Below, piece after piece: positions 1 to 6,724 of a stretch of DNA of 12,426 nt. This stretch comes from Dunaliella salina (Eukaryota > Chlorophyta > Chlorophyceae > Chlamydomonadales > Dunaliellaceae), in NCBI GenBank assembly GCA_002284615.2, contig MU069454.1, positions 543,014-555,439 of the forward strand. The letters are read 5' to 3'. The notes under the pieces are model-generated. The model did no database searches. It was not told the origin of the DNA and saw nothing but the letters and a program-made list of their open reading frames with translations. Every line of letters begins with the position of its first letter. Positions within the stretch are counted from its first letter, which is position 1. Both the position numbers and the translations under genes were made by a program.

Positions 1-53
<53 letters not shown>

Positions 54-62
54 CGCGCGCGC
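1..62. repeat. (GT)n microsatellite with GC-alternating end
   Basis: An uninterrupted GT run from base 1 to about 48 passes into GTGCGTGCGCGCGCGC. Alternating purine-pyrimidine sequence of this kind can adopt Z-DNA. It starts at the very first base, so its true length is unknown. Confidence 0.97.
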
Positions 63-251
63 CTGAGCATTTGTGTGCGCGTGCATGCATGCACATGCGT
101 TTAACAATTTAATGTATGTTTGCATGCACGCGCGCGTCTGTGAAAAAAGGTACATGTGGACATTTCCTTAGCGAAAGACCTGATGTCCGGAGGCCCAGGC
201 TGCTACGTCCTCTTACTCCTTCTTTACTCTGGATCTCCTGGCGCTCGGCAG
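1..251 (+). other. Partial intron upstream of exon a
   Basis: No coding signal is seen before the acceptor at 250-251. The stretch opens with a GT microsatellite and GC/TGCATG alternation, and ends with a pyrimidine-rich run (about 209-230) followed by CTCGGCAG. The frame of exon a stays open back to 156, but those residues do not resemble the family and lie over the polypyrimidine tract, so they are read as intron. Confidence 0.75.
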
Positions 252-416
252 GCGGAAGATGAGAGCGCCAAGGCACCCATGCCGGAGCTGCAGCACAACC
301 TGCAGCTGCTGGTGGACCTTGCGGAGGCCGACATCCAGAAGCTGGATGCCAAGCTCAGGCATGAGCAAGACACGGCGGCGCTGCTCGTCCGGGAGAAGAA
401 GCGGCTGGAGGATGAG
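252..416 (+). CDS. TFIP11: TFIP11-like exon a: start of the central coiled-coil segment
   Basis: This exon encodes 55 residues beginning [20 protein letters not shown]. The [18 protein letters not shown] stretch matches the segment just before the GCFC domain in TFIP11/STIP proteins. It is followed by a charged heptad-like helix ([20 protein letters not shown]) typical of a coiled coil. The acceptor follows a pyrimidine-rich run and CTCGGCAG at 244-251. The donor is GAG|GTGGGG at 416/417; it is weak, but exon d uses the same hexamer. Ending here keeps phase 0 and joins exon b, continuing the coiled coil. An alternative donor, GTGAGG at 443, fits the consensus better but leaves phase 2, which does not fit the next acceptor. 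Function in disassembly complexes is inferred from the family only. Confidence 0.88.
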
Positions 417-612
417 GTGGGGAAGGATGAGGAGAACAGAGGGTGAGGGAGAACGAGAAATAATGGAGGCTGGAGGAGGAAGAAGAATATGGGGAATGGA
501 GGATGTGGGAAGATGGTGTGGAAGGTAGGGATGGGAGAGAAAAGGAGAGAGGAGTCGAGGACGGGTGGGAAAGAACAGGTTGTGGAGGGGAGATTGTGGA
601 GGGGAGAGATTA
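391..612 (+). repeat. Polypurine-rich tract across the exon a/intron A border
   Basis: About 220 bases consist largely of G and A on the + strand, with recurring GGAGGATG, GTGGGAAGATGG and GGAGGGGAGA words. It starts inside exon a and continues through the donor. Some words resemble the exon end plus donor (GGAGGATGAGGTGGGGAAGG at 406-425), which may reflect early slippage copies, but the region is too simple in composition to be sure. Confidence 0.7.
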
Positions 613-1099
613 TCCCGTGCTCCTGGTGTACGTAGCAGCAAAGATACTCACAGAAGCATGCTATTAATAAGACGTACAGTGCTCAGCCTTTCCATGTGCT
701 GTGCACGCATCTATGCGTCTTGAAACTGACATGCCAGAGGACTGTGCATTCCTTGCTTGAGACCCTCATTCTGTGCCTCTCTCGTCCCATCCAGCACCTT
801 TCCCAACTGCTTTACCAATTAAGCTGAAGGCAGGCTAGATGGCCATGACGCAGGCCAGGCTACATGGCTTTATCTAAGGCTCAAGCCTCACCCGCTTGCC
901 CATTCAGCACCTTTCTTAACTGCTTTCCCCAACTGAGCTGAAGCCTACTGCAGCTTCCCCACCTGCTTTTTATAAGCAAGCTTAAGGCAGGCCAGGCCTT
1001 ACAACATGACTTGCCCCGGCCGGACACGCGATACACCCCATGACAGAAACACAACATGGCGAAACATGACTTCCCCTGGCCCCCGCCGTGTACACGCAG
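417..1099 (+). other. Intron A (683 bp, phase 0)
   Basis: The intron runs from GTGGGG to CACGCAG|G. The first 200 bases are strongly purine-rich. The middle (about 613-785) shows nothing recognisable. From 786 on there are partial copies of a pyrimidine-rich block, and two related blocks precede the acceptor: AACATGACTTGCCCCGGCC near 1003 and AACATGACTTCCCCTGGCC near 1063. The region before this acceptor therefore appears partly duplicated, but no clear copy of the exon edge is seen. Confidence 0.8.
786..1000 (+). repeat. Three partial copies of a CAGCACCTTTC..AACTGCTTT block
   Basis: Related segments begin near 787 and 900, 113 bases apart; both contain CAGCACCTTTC, AACTGCTTT and AGCTGAAG. 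A shorter copy lies at about 957-1000 (CACCTGCTTTTTATAAGC, then AAGGCAGGCCAGGCC). GCAGGCCAGGC also occurs near 850. These are degenerate local duplications in the 3' half of intron A. Confidence 0.7.
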
Positions 1100-1204
1100 G
1101 CGACGCTGCAGGCAGAGCAGCTGGAGCGTCTGGCGGAGGTGCTTCAAGAAGTGAGCAGGTGTGCCGCTCTGCCTGGCGACCCCAATGCACTGTCCCTTCA
1201 GCAG
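1100..1204 (+). CDS. TFIP11: TFIP11-like exon b: second part of the coiled-coil segment
   Basis: This exon encodes 35 residues, starting ATLQAEQLERLAEVLQEVSR and ending with NALSLQQ. The heptad-like pattern continues that of exon a. In the family this segment (a helix with a conserved V..V..C pattern followed by a loop containing L-T-L-like residues) links the coiled coil to the EEY motif of the next exon. The acceptor is TACACGCAG|GCG at 1091-1099 and the donor CAG|GTAAAT at 1204/1205, a good consensus. Length and phase are exact. The residues are less conserved than in later exons, so the call leans on order, phase and the coiled-coil character. Confidence 0.87.
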
Positions 1205-1286
1205 GTAAATAGGAATGCCGCGCAGGATTCAACTCATTGCGCGACCCCAAAAAATCAATAAGTTTTGCAATCACGCATTGATACAA

Positions 1287-1334
1287 TAGCGCAGCCCACA
1301 ATGATTATTTTAGCGCAGCCCACAATGATTGTTT
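1287..1334 (+). repeat. 24-bp tandem doublet
   Basis: TAGCGCAGCCCACAATGATT plus four bases is repeated directly (1287-1310 and 1311-1334) with one difference. It is a simple recent duplication inside intron B. Confidence 0.9.
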
Positions 1335-1909
1335 TAGACAACTGCACATCAACCACGCAAGGGCACTTTTGACCACTCATACCTACTCGCTGTCCACAAT
1401 GATGATTAACACAACTCCACAACCTCAATGGATACATCCCACCCTGGAAAAAAAAAAAAGCTGTGGACACCATGCCAAATTCTTGGGTGGGACCCCCTGA
1501 CCCACCCACCACCCGCAACACCCCCCTTCCAGTGTCCAAATCCAGACAAAAAGGGTATTGATCCTCCTCTTTAAATTCCCCATCCATCTGCATACTCAAT
1601 GCATGGAAAGGGTAAGTTGCAGCAGAGATATGGTGCAAAAACTGAGCTGCGGACGCCCATGCATACCTGTCCTGCAAGGCACTCAAATTTGGCTTGCAGG
1701 CCCTCAAACTGACATTGCAACTTCACCGAGAAACAACATAATGTGCATTGCCACTGACCTGGAAGTTTGGATTTGTTTGGATTTGTTTGCTTCGTGTTTG
1801 ACTCTACACCCCCAACGACCTACACACATGTGAACTGGTTTTGATTCCTGCACAAGACACCCCCCCCCCCCTTATTCTTGATTTTTTCAAAGAGGGTGCC
1901 GATTAACAA

Positions 1910-2093
1910 TTCTTGAGCTCAGGACTCCAACAATTTCTTTGAAATTCTGTAGAAGTGGCACAGAAAAATCCAGGGGGGTTCCCCAAAAGTCGGCAACTCC
2001 CCGAACCACCCACCATTACCCCCACCCCTCCAATTGGTCTCATATATATGTGTACAAATTGAAAGTTGTTGAGCTCAGGATTCCAAACATTTA
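1910..2093 (+). repeat. Separated 27-bp direct repeat pair
   Basis: TTCTTGAGCTCAGGACTCCA at 1910 and TTGTTGAGCTCAGGATTCCA at 2067 are near-identical direct copies 157 bases apart, followed by similar AT-rich sequence. The copies may be remnants of a duplication or parts of an unrecognised repeat. Confidence 0.7.
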
Positions 2094-2358
2094 GTTTTTT
2101 AAGGTATTGACACATGCCGTCTAGAGGATGTGCTTTCTGGGGCCTCCTCATGCGTGGTGTTATAGTTTTTGCATGGTGGTGTAGTATTTTTGGATTAGTT
2201 TCCCTCACTCACGCGTGCGCTGCGCTTCATTCCTGAGGTGTAAACTGTGTTGTTTGTTCGTTGCCAAACAGTGAATTTCGCTCACAAAAAGTCCTTTTGA
2301 CAAGAGGAGTAGTAAACAAAAGAAAGAACAAAGAGGATGAAAGAAGGCTTCCTGTCAA

Positions 2359-3065
2359 TGCTGCCCAAATGCCTCAGTGCAACTAAGCCAGCTCTCCAGC
2401 CAGGGTTAATCAATTCGCTGGTTTGACAAAATAAATTCGCCAATTATGCAAAAATTTTCGGAATTCGACGCATTATGCGAACGCATGTTTGCCTGCCAGG
2501 CAAAGGGGTGGGAAGGGGGTAGCAACAACCCCAACCACCCCACCCCCCTTGCCATTCTTTCCCCCCTTTCCTGAGGCTATATAAACATTGTAATGGAGAC
2601 AGACAGAGGTCCTGAATGGGACCGTGTCACCGTCAGAGAAAAGAAGAGAGTGGGTCTGGGGGTGTCTTATAATACCCCCTTTTTGGCACAGGGTATAAAA
2701 TTTTACGAATCGGCGGTTTGAAATGCGAAAAAATGCGTCAAAAATTCGAATTTTGAATTAATTCTGAATTGGTGTATTGATCAACCCTGCAGCTTTACAT
2801 CCTTACTTGTGCTCACCCCATCCCCCATGCCTGCGCTTCCAGGTGGAGGCTGTGTACTCCAGCATGCCTCAAATGCCACAGAGCCAGCTCCTCCAGCTTT
2901 ACGTCCTTGCCTGTCCTCATCATACCCCTTTGCTTTCAGGTAGAGGCGGTTACTCCAGCGTGCCTCAAATGCCACAGAGCCAGCTCCTCCAGCTTCACGT
3001 CCTTGCCTGTGCTCACCACGTCCCACATGCCTGTGCTTCCAGGTGGAGGCGGTGTACTCTAGCTT
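2359..3065 (+). repeat. Tandem copies of the exon c acceptor region (~100 bp unit)
   Basis: The unit contains AGCTTTACRTCCTTGCCTGT, a pyrimidine-rich run, TTCCAG, and the first bases of exon c. Acceptor copies fall at 2842, 2939 and the functional 3042. After the first, the sequence reads GTGGAGGCTGTGTACTCCAG, encoding VEAVYSS exactly as in exon c. After the second, bases are missing and the frame is lost. The block between them (ATGCCTCAAATGCCACAGAG and on) is shared. An older copy at 2359-2400 is interrupted by the TIR element. Splicing to 2842 would read in frame until TGA at 3068-3070. Confidence 0.88.
2401..2789. mobile_element. 389-bp non-autonomous TIR element (MITE-like)
   Basis: The ends are near-perfect inverted repeats: CAGGGTTAATCAAT at 2401-2414 and ATTGATCAACCCTG at 2776-2789 (13 of 14 match). 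Subterminal sequences also share GACGCATT in opposite orientation (near 2468 and 2728). Flanking CAGC (2397-2400 and 2790-2793) looks like a 4-bp target duplication. The flanks are strong support: the left flank ends in a copy of AGCCAGCTCTCCAGC and the right flank continues CAGCTTTACATCC, while uninterrupted copies at 2888-2906 and 2984-3002 read CTCCTCCAGCTT(T/C)ACGTCC. These serve as empty sites. No transposase ORF is present, so movement would need an enzyme from elsewhere. CAGGG ends recall hAT elements, but those make 8-bp duplications, so no superfamily is assigned. Confidence 0.8.
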
Positions 3066-3156
3066 ACTGAAGACGTACAGAGAGGAGTACATACTGTACA
3101 ATTTAGCAGGGGCGGCGCTGTCGCACGCAATGCCGAGGCTGTCAGCAGCAATGCAG
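3043..3156 (+). CDS. TFIP11: TFIP11-like exon c: EEY segment at the start of the GCFC region
   Basis: This exon encodes 38 residues, VEAVYSSLLKTYREEYILYN then LAGAALSHAMPRLSAAMQ. It fits the conserved family segment in which a short helix is followed by (E/D)EY.LY.L, a small hydrophobic helix, P.L, and then GW.PL (exon d). The acceptor is TGCTTCCAG|GTG and the donor CAG|GTGTGT, which runs into GT-rich sequence. The exon is 114 bp, phase 0 at both ends. Two upstream acceptor copies also encode VEAVYSS. This copy is chosen because only it continues into the conserved EEY sequence and a usable donor. Confidence 0.93.
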
Positions 3157-3211
3157 GTGTGTGCGTGGCCCCACACCAGCTGTCTCTGAGGTCAGCGCAC
3201 AGGCTCCTGTG

Positions 3212-3212
<1 letters not shown>

Positions 3213-3278
<66 letters not shown>

Positions 3279-3292
3279 ACGCGCGCACGCAG
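3213..3292. repeat. (GT)n microsatellite with ACGCGCGC end
   Basis: A GT run of more than 60 bases (3215-3277) is followed by GCACGCGCGCACGC. It begins only about 57 bases after the donor of exon c, which is itself GTGTGT. It gives spurious Cys-Val reading frames on both strands. Confidence 0.97.
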
Positions 3293-3339
3293 CACATGCA
3301 GACCCATGCCATGCATTTCATGCCTTCCCTTCATCCTGT

Positions 3340-4125
3340 ATTCCATTGTGGAGCTCTGTGCTAAACACGTGTCCTGCATCGATGAATCCAAATGTCTGCT
3401 CTGCCCCTGTACTTTGCACTTATGTCACACCCTTTCCAAGAGCATGAGGTCTTCCATATTGTCCATGCGTGCATGCATGCATGCATGATCCGTGTTGTTG
3501 AACCCTAGTCCCGTAGGGACGCTGGGTCTTTCTGAGGGCAACAGTTTTGGCAATAAGGCGAATGTAAGCTTTCTATGTTTCAAGGGCATGAGGTCATTCG
3601 TGTTGTCCATCTGCATTTGCATGCATGATCCATGTTGTCCATCCATGTTGAGGGGCTGATTGCTCCTGGCCCTGCGTCTGCGCCTGCTGTGAAGGATGCG
3701 CTCACCTCAATGTTTTGCCACTGCCCCATTGTTTCTCCACAACAATCGCGCGCACCCTATTGTTTCTCCACAGCTCCTCATTTCCTCATTTCCTACCTAA
3801 TTGTTTCTCGTATCCCATTGTGGAGCTCTGTAGCCCTGTGCTAAATGCGCGTCCTGCATCGATGAAGCAAAATTTCTACTCTGCCCCTGTACTTTGCAGT
3901 TATGTCACACCCTTCCCCAGGGCATCTTCCATGTTGTTCATGCATGCATGCATGCATGCGTGATCCGGGGTGTCTATTTTTCAAGGGCATGAGGTCATCC
4001 GCGCTGTCCATCTATGCATGCATGATCCATGTTGTCCATCCATGTTGAGGTGCTGATTGCTCCTGGCCCTGCGTCGGCGCCCCAGAAGGATGCCCTCACC
4101 TCGATGTTTTGCCTCAGCCCCATTG
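3340..4125 (+). repeat. Two-copy direct duplication, offset 401-474 bp
   Basis: CATTGTGGAGCTCTGT starts near 3343 and 3817; CCTGCATCGATGAA, CCCCTGTACTTTGCA and CATGCATGCATGCATG follow in both. Then TTTCAAGGGCATGAGGTCAT (3578 and 3979) is followed by CCATGTTGAGG.GCTGATTG and CTCCTGGCCCTGCGTC in both. The offset changes from 474 to 401 because copy 1 carries about 73 extra bases (3499-3571). The 3' parts merge into the 206-bp array. Confidence 0.88.
3499..3571. other. ~73-bp segment present in only one copy of the intron C duplication
   Basis: The flanking sequences (GATCCG..TGT on the left, TCTAT.TTTCAAGGGCATG on the right) are contiguous in the second copy near 3963-3987. The extra bases include a short hairpin, GTCCC-GTA-GGGAC (about 3509-3521), with outer CCC/GGG. 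It may be an insertion in copy 1 or a deletion in copy 2; no target duplication is clear and no family was recognised. Confidence 0.6.
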
Positions 4126-4919
4126 TTTCCCCACAGCAACTGTGCGCCACCCATTGTTTTTCCGCAGCAACTGCGTGCCCTCCCCCCTTTCACCATTGCA
4201 CTTGCCACACACACTGCCCCCGCCTAACCCATGGGCCTGCCTTTGCGTACGTTTGGCTGTGTGTGCATCACAGGGGTGGTGACCCTTGGCTGATCCACGT
4301 CGCCGGAGGATGCGCTCACCTCATTGTTTTGCCACAGCCTCTTTGCTTCTCCACCCCATCGTTCCTCCACAGCAACTGCATGCCCTCTTCCCATCCATCA
4401 TTGCACTCGCCAGGCACCCTGCTCCCACCTAACACATGCGGCTGCCTTTGCGCATGTTTGGCCGTGCTGTGCAATGTAGGGGTGGTGGCCCTCGGCTGAT
4501 CCACAACGCCGGAGGATGCTCTCACCCCATTGTTTCGCCAAAGCCTCTTAGTTTCTCCACCCCATTGTTCCTCCACAGCAACTGCATGCCCTCTTCCCAT
4601 CCATCATTGCACTCGCCAGGCACCCTGCTCCCGCTTAACATGCGGGCGTGCCTTTGCGCATGTTTGGCCGTGCTGTGCAATGTAGGGGTGGTGGCCCTTG
4701 GCTGATCCACAACGCCGGAAGATGCTCTCATCCCATTGTTTCGCCACAGCCTTAGTTTCTCCACCCCATTGTTCCTCCACAGCAACTGCATGCCCTCTTC
4801 CCATCCATCATTGCACTCGCCAGGCACCCTGCTCCCACCTAACACATGCGCCTGCCTTTGCGCACGTTTGGCCGTGCTGTGCAATGTAGGGGTGGTGGCC
4901 CTTGGCTGATCCACAACGC
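4086..4919 (+). repeat. ~206-bp tandem array carrying decoy acceptors for exon d
   Basis: Four units have acceptor-like AG at 4273, 4479, 4685 and the functional 4889 (periods 206, 206, 204). Each unit has GGATGC.CTCACC, CCCATTGTT.C, CCACAGCAACTGCATGCCC, a CGCCAGGCACCCTGCTCCC-type stretch, GCCTTTGCGCA.GTTTGGC, then AG|GGGTGGTG.CCCT.GGCTGA as in the first bases of exon d. Copies 2 and 3 keep the full GTGCTGTGCAATGTAG acceptor. From 4274 the frame stops at the third codon; from 4480 at TAG 4549-4551; from 4686 at the TAG of the true acceptor (4887-4889). Confidence 0.93.
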
Positions 4920-5138
4920 TGCGTAGCCGACTTCCGGCGATGGCGGCCGCTGCTGGAGCCTTCCGGGCACGGGGCAGGCGGGGGCACAGCCTTGTTTGCT
5001 GGCTCTGGTGCTTTTGGCAGCATGGATGGGGTGGGGGGCGGCGCGGACGCGCAAGACCCCTACTTGCTGTTGGTGTCGGAGGTGGTGCTGCCGCCGCTGA
5101 GGGCGGCTTGCACGACGTGGGAGCCTCGCGACCCCGAG
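4890..5138 (+). CDS. TFIP11: TFIP11-like exon d: GWxPL and SEVVLPPLR..TWEPRDPE segment
   Basis: This is the largest exon in the window, 83 residues. It begins GWWPLADPQRCVADFRRWRP, matching the family's GW.PL......(I/F)..W..LL, and ends with DPYLLLVSEVVLPPLRAACT then TWEPRDPE, close to the plant STIP form of the GCFC domain. Between them lies a Gly/Ala-rich stretch of about 30 residues (roughly 24-55) with no counterpart I recall, probably a flexible lineage-specific loop. The acceptor at 4888-4889 (GCAATGTAG) is chosen over CGTAG at 4926 because only it gives phase 0 and restores GWxPL directly after exon c. The donor is GAG|GTGGGG. Copies of its 5' edge lie upstream and of its 3' half downstream. 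Confidence 0.94.
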
Positions 5139-5205
5139 GTGGGGGTGTGTGTGCATGGATGTGTGTGAGTATGAGGGTGTAGGTGTGAGGGTGTGTGGGT
5201 AAGGC

Positions 5206-5362
5206 CTCGTCTGCTGGCTCTGGTGCTTTTGGCAGCATGGATGGGGTGGGGGTGGTGTGTGGTGCAGACGCGCAGGTCCCGTACCTGTTGTTGGTGTCCG
5301 AGGTGGTGCTTCTGCCACTGAGGGTGGCTTGCACAACATGCAGGCCTTGAGACCCTGGGATG
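5206..5362 (+). pseudogene. Decayed duplicate of exon d (3' half), copy 1
   Basis: Bases 5206 onward match exon d from 4991 at an offset of about 215: CTGGCTCTGGTGCTTTTGGC and AGCATGGATGGGGTGGG are identical. In frame it reads PYLLLVSEVVLLPLRVACTT, then C in place of the conserved W, then RP and a TGA where exon d has Arg. The donor region is altered (GACCCTGGGATGGG). It lacks the exon d acceptor and is taken as a non-functional intronic copy. Confidence 0.85.
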
Positions 5363-5400
5363 GGTGGGTGGCTATGTGTGGATGTGGGTGGGTGAGGTTG

Positions 5401-5500
5401 TGGGCGCAAGGCCCGAACTTGCTGCTGGTGTCTGAGGTAGTGCTGCCGCTGCTGAGGGTGGCTTGCACGATGTGGGAGCCTTGCAATCGTGAGCACGGGG
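5401..5500 (+). pseudogene. Decayed duplicate of exon d (3' half), copy 2, frame still open
   Basis: The sequence reads GPNLLLVSEVVLPLLRVACT then MWEPCNRE, closely following exon d (PYLLLVSEVVLPPLRAACTT then WEPRDPE). Unlike copy 1 it has no in-frame stop and keeps the W. The donor GAG|GTGGGG has become GAG|CACGGG, and no convincing in-frame acceptor precedes it (a CGCAAG|G at 5409 gives another frame). Probably not an exon, but it is the better preserved copy. Confidence 0.8.
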
Positions 5501-5640
5501 TGTATGCGCATGGGCGTGTGAGTGTGTAGTTGTGAGGGTGTGTGGGTGTGTGTGCGAGAGTGTGTGGGGGGGTGTGGCTGTCTGTGTGTGTACGTGGGTG
5601 TGTGGGTGCGTAGGTGTGTAAATATATATGTGGCATGAGT
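5500..5640 (+). repeat. GT/GTG-rich low-complexity stretch
   Basis: Irregular GTGTGTGGGTGTGTG-type sequence with TGAGTGTG and TGCGTAGG variants lies directly after the second exon d copy. It resembles the bases following the true donor of exon d (5139-5200), so it may be expanded donor-side intron sequence. Confidence 0.8.
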
Positions 5641-5699
5641 TCCTGCATGTGCATGTTTTTGACGAGGTCAGCGTCAATGTGCTCCTTAGGGGATTGAGT

Positions 5700-6030
5700 T
5701 TGTGTGCTGTTATTTATTCAGTTGTGCCCGTCTGTGCATGTTGCAGTTGCAGTTGTGCCTGTCTATGTTGCAGTTCCAGTTGCATGTTGCATTTTTGCCT
5801 GTCTGTGAAGTGTGCTGTTACTGATTCAGTTGTGCCTGTCTGTGTCTCGCTGTGCATGACAGGTTGCAGATGCATATGCGTTCTCATGATCCAGCCTTTG
5901 CTTGTTCATGTCGAGCAGCAGAGGGTTTGTGCATGCACCATACATGCATGCATCATACAGCCTTTGCTTGTCCATGTCAAGGGCGCAGGTGCACATGTGC
6001 CCTCCTGATCCAGTTTCTGCCTGTTCATGT
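5700..6030 (+). repeat. Irregular TGTGCCTGTCTGTG and CAGCCTTTGCTTGTTCATGT repeats
   Basis: TTCAGTTGTGCC(C/T)GTCTGTG appears near 5718 and 5826, with shorter versions near 5750-5810. ATCCAGCCTTTGCTTGTTCATGT (near 5890) has variants near 5957 and 6009. They differ in length and spacing and look like old, diverged tandem duplications. Confidence 0.7.
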
Positions 6031-6057
6031 GTATCCAGTCATGCATGTTGTGTCTTT

Positions 6058-6520
6058 GCCTGTTCATGCATAAGTACTCATGTTATCAAGGTGTTGCCTT
6101 CTCATGCATGTTCAGTCATGCATATGTGTGTATCCAGTCATGCATATGTGTGTATCCAGTCATGCATATGTGTGTATCCAGTCATGCATATGTGTGTATC
6201 ATGCATATGTGTGTATCCAGTCATGCATATTGTGTTTTTGCCTGTTCGTGCATATGTACTCATGCTATCAGGGTTTTGCCTGTTCGTTTGCATGTTCAGT
6301 CGTGCATGTTGTGCCTTTGCCTGTTCATGCATATGTACTCATGCTACCAGGGTTTTGCCTGTTCGTTTGCATGTTCAGTCATGCATGTTGTGCCTTTGCC
6401 TGTTCATGCATATGTACTCATGCTACTAGGTTTTGCCTGTTCATTTGCATCTTCAGTCATGCATGTTTGTGTCCTTGCGTTTTCATGCATACGTACCCAT
6501 GTTTTCAGGCTTTCGCCTGT
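6058..6520 (+). repeat. ~78-80-bp tandem array (TGCCTGTTC..GCATATGTACTCATGCTA)
   Basis: Units begin TGCCTGTTCRTGCATATGTA near 6239, 6319 and 6397 (periods 80 and 78), each followed by CTCATGCTA and TTTTGCCTGTTC. A partial earlier copy is near 6058 and a decayed one near 6470. The 22-bp array lies inside this block. TGCATG or CATGCA recurs in every unit. Confidence 0.88.
6121..6234 (+). repeat. 22-bp tandem array rich in TGCATA
   Basis: ATGTGTGTATCCAGTCATGC plus AT is repeated about five times with one shortened unit (near 6190-6207). Unit boundaries are direct, with no unique spacers, so this is a minisatellite and not a CRISPR array. Confidence 0.93.
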
Positions 6521-6724
6521 GCATGTGAGTCTGGTCATGCATGTTCAATGTTCAACTGTTCATGCATGTCCAGCCATGCATGTTGTGCCTGTGCCCCATG
6601 CATGCAGGCAAGCAAGCATACGGTCGTATGGGCTCACTTTGTTCCGCAGCACTGGCTGCTTGACCCACGCCTTGTTACTTGACGCACTTGCGCTTTTTTT
6701 CTTGATGCACTTGCTGCTGATACG

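Larger units (their letters stand above)
1205..3042 (+). other. Intron B (1,838 bp, phase 0)
   Basis: The intron runs from GTAAAT to CTTCCAG|G. It holds a 24-bp doublet at 1287-1334, a poly-A/poly-C-containing stretch with nothing recognisable (1440-1900), a separated 27-bp repeat pair near 1910 and 2067, a small TIR element (2401-2789), and a tandem series of acceptor-region copies up to exon c. No additional exon with family motifs was found in any frame. Confidence 0.85.
3157..4889 (+). other. Intron C (1,733 bp, phase 0)
   Basis: The intron runs from GTGTGT to GCAATGTAG|G. Apart from the first 55 bases it is almost entirely repeat: a GT microsatellite, a two-copy duplication with a repeat distance of about 400-475 bp, and a 206-bp array whose last unit ends in exon d. 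The two larger repeat families share GGATGCGCTCACCTC and CCCATTGTTTCTCCAC words, so the intron seems to have grown by nested duplication. Confidence 0.88.

Noticed and set aside
417..442. Extension of exon a to the stronger donor GTGAGG at 443
   Set aside because: It would end in phase 2 and clash with the phase-0 acceptor of exon b; the added residues VGKDEENR interrupt the coiled coil. Not fully excluded.
2575..2590. TATATAAAC as a possible TATA box
   Set aside because: It lies inside the 389-bp TIR element in the middle of a transcribed gene, with no following gene.
3159..3488. Cys-Val-rich small proteins over the GT repeat
   Set aside because: Direct translation of a microsatellite in several frames.
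3499..3571. tRNA or small RNA gene at the GTCCC-GTA-GGGAC hairpin
   Set aside because: No cloverleaf or other arms of the right size could be found around it.
4921..4930. CGTAG at 4926 as the exon d acceptor
   Set aside because: It gives the wrong phase and removes the conserved GWxPL motif restored by the acceptor at 4888-4889.
4522..5511. 329-codon open frame on the minus strand, and an overlapping 271-codon one (4839-5654)
   Set aside because: They run antisense across exon d, its copies and the 206-bp array; the composition (His/Pro/Thr-rich) follows from the repeats and matches no family.
6121..6234. CRISPR-like regular short repeats
   Set aside because: Units abut each other with no unique spacers, and the context is a eukaryotic intron.
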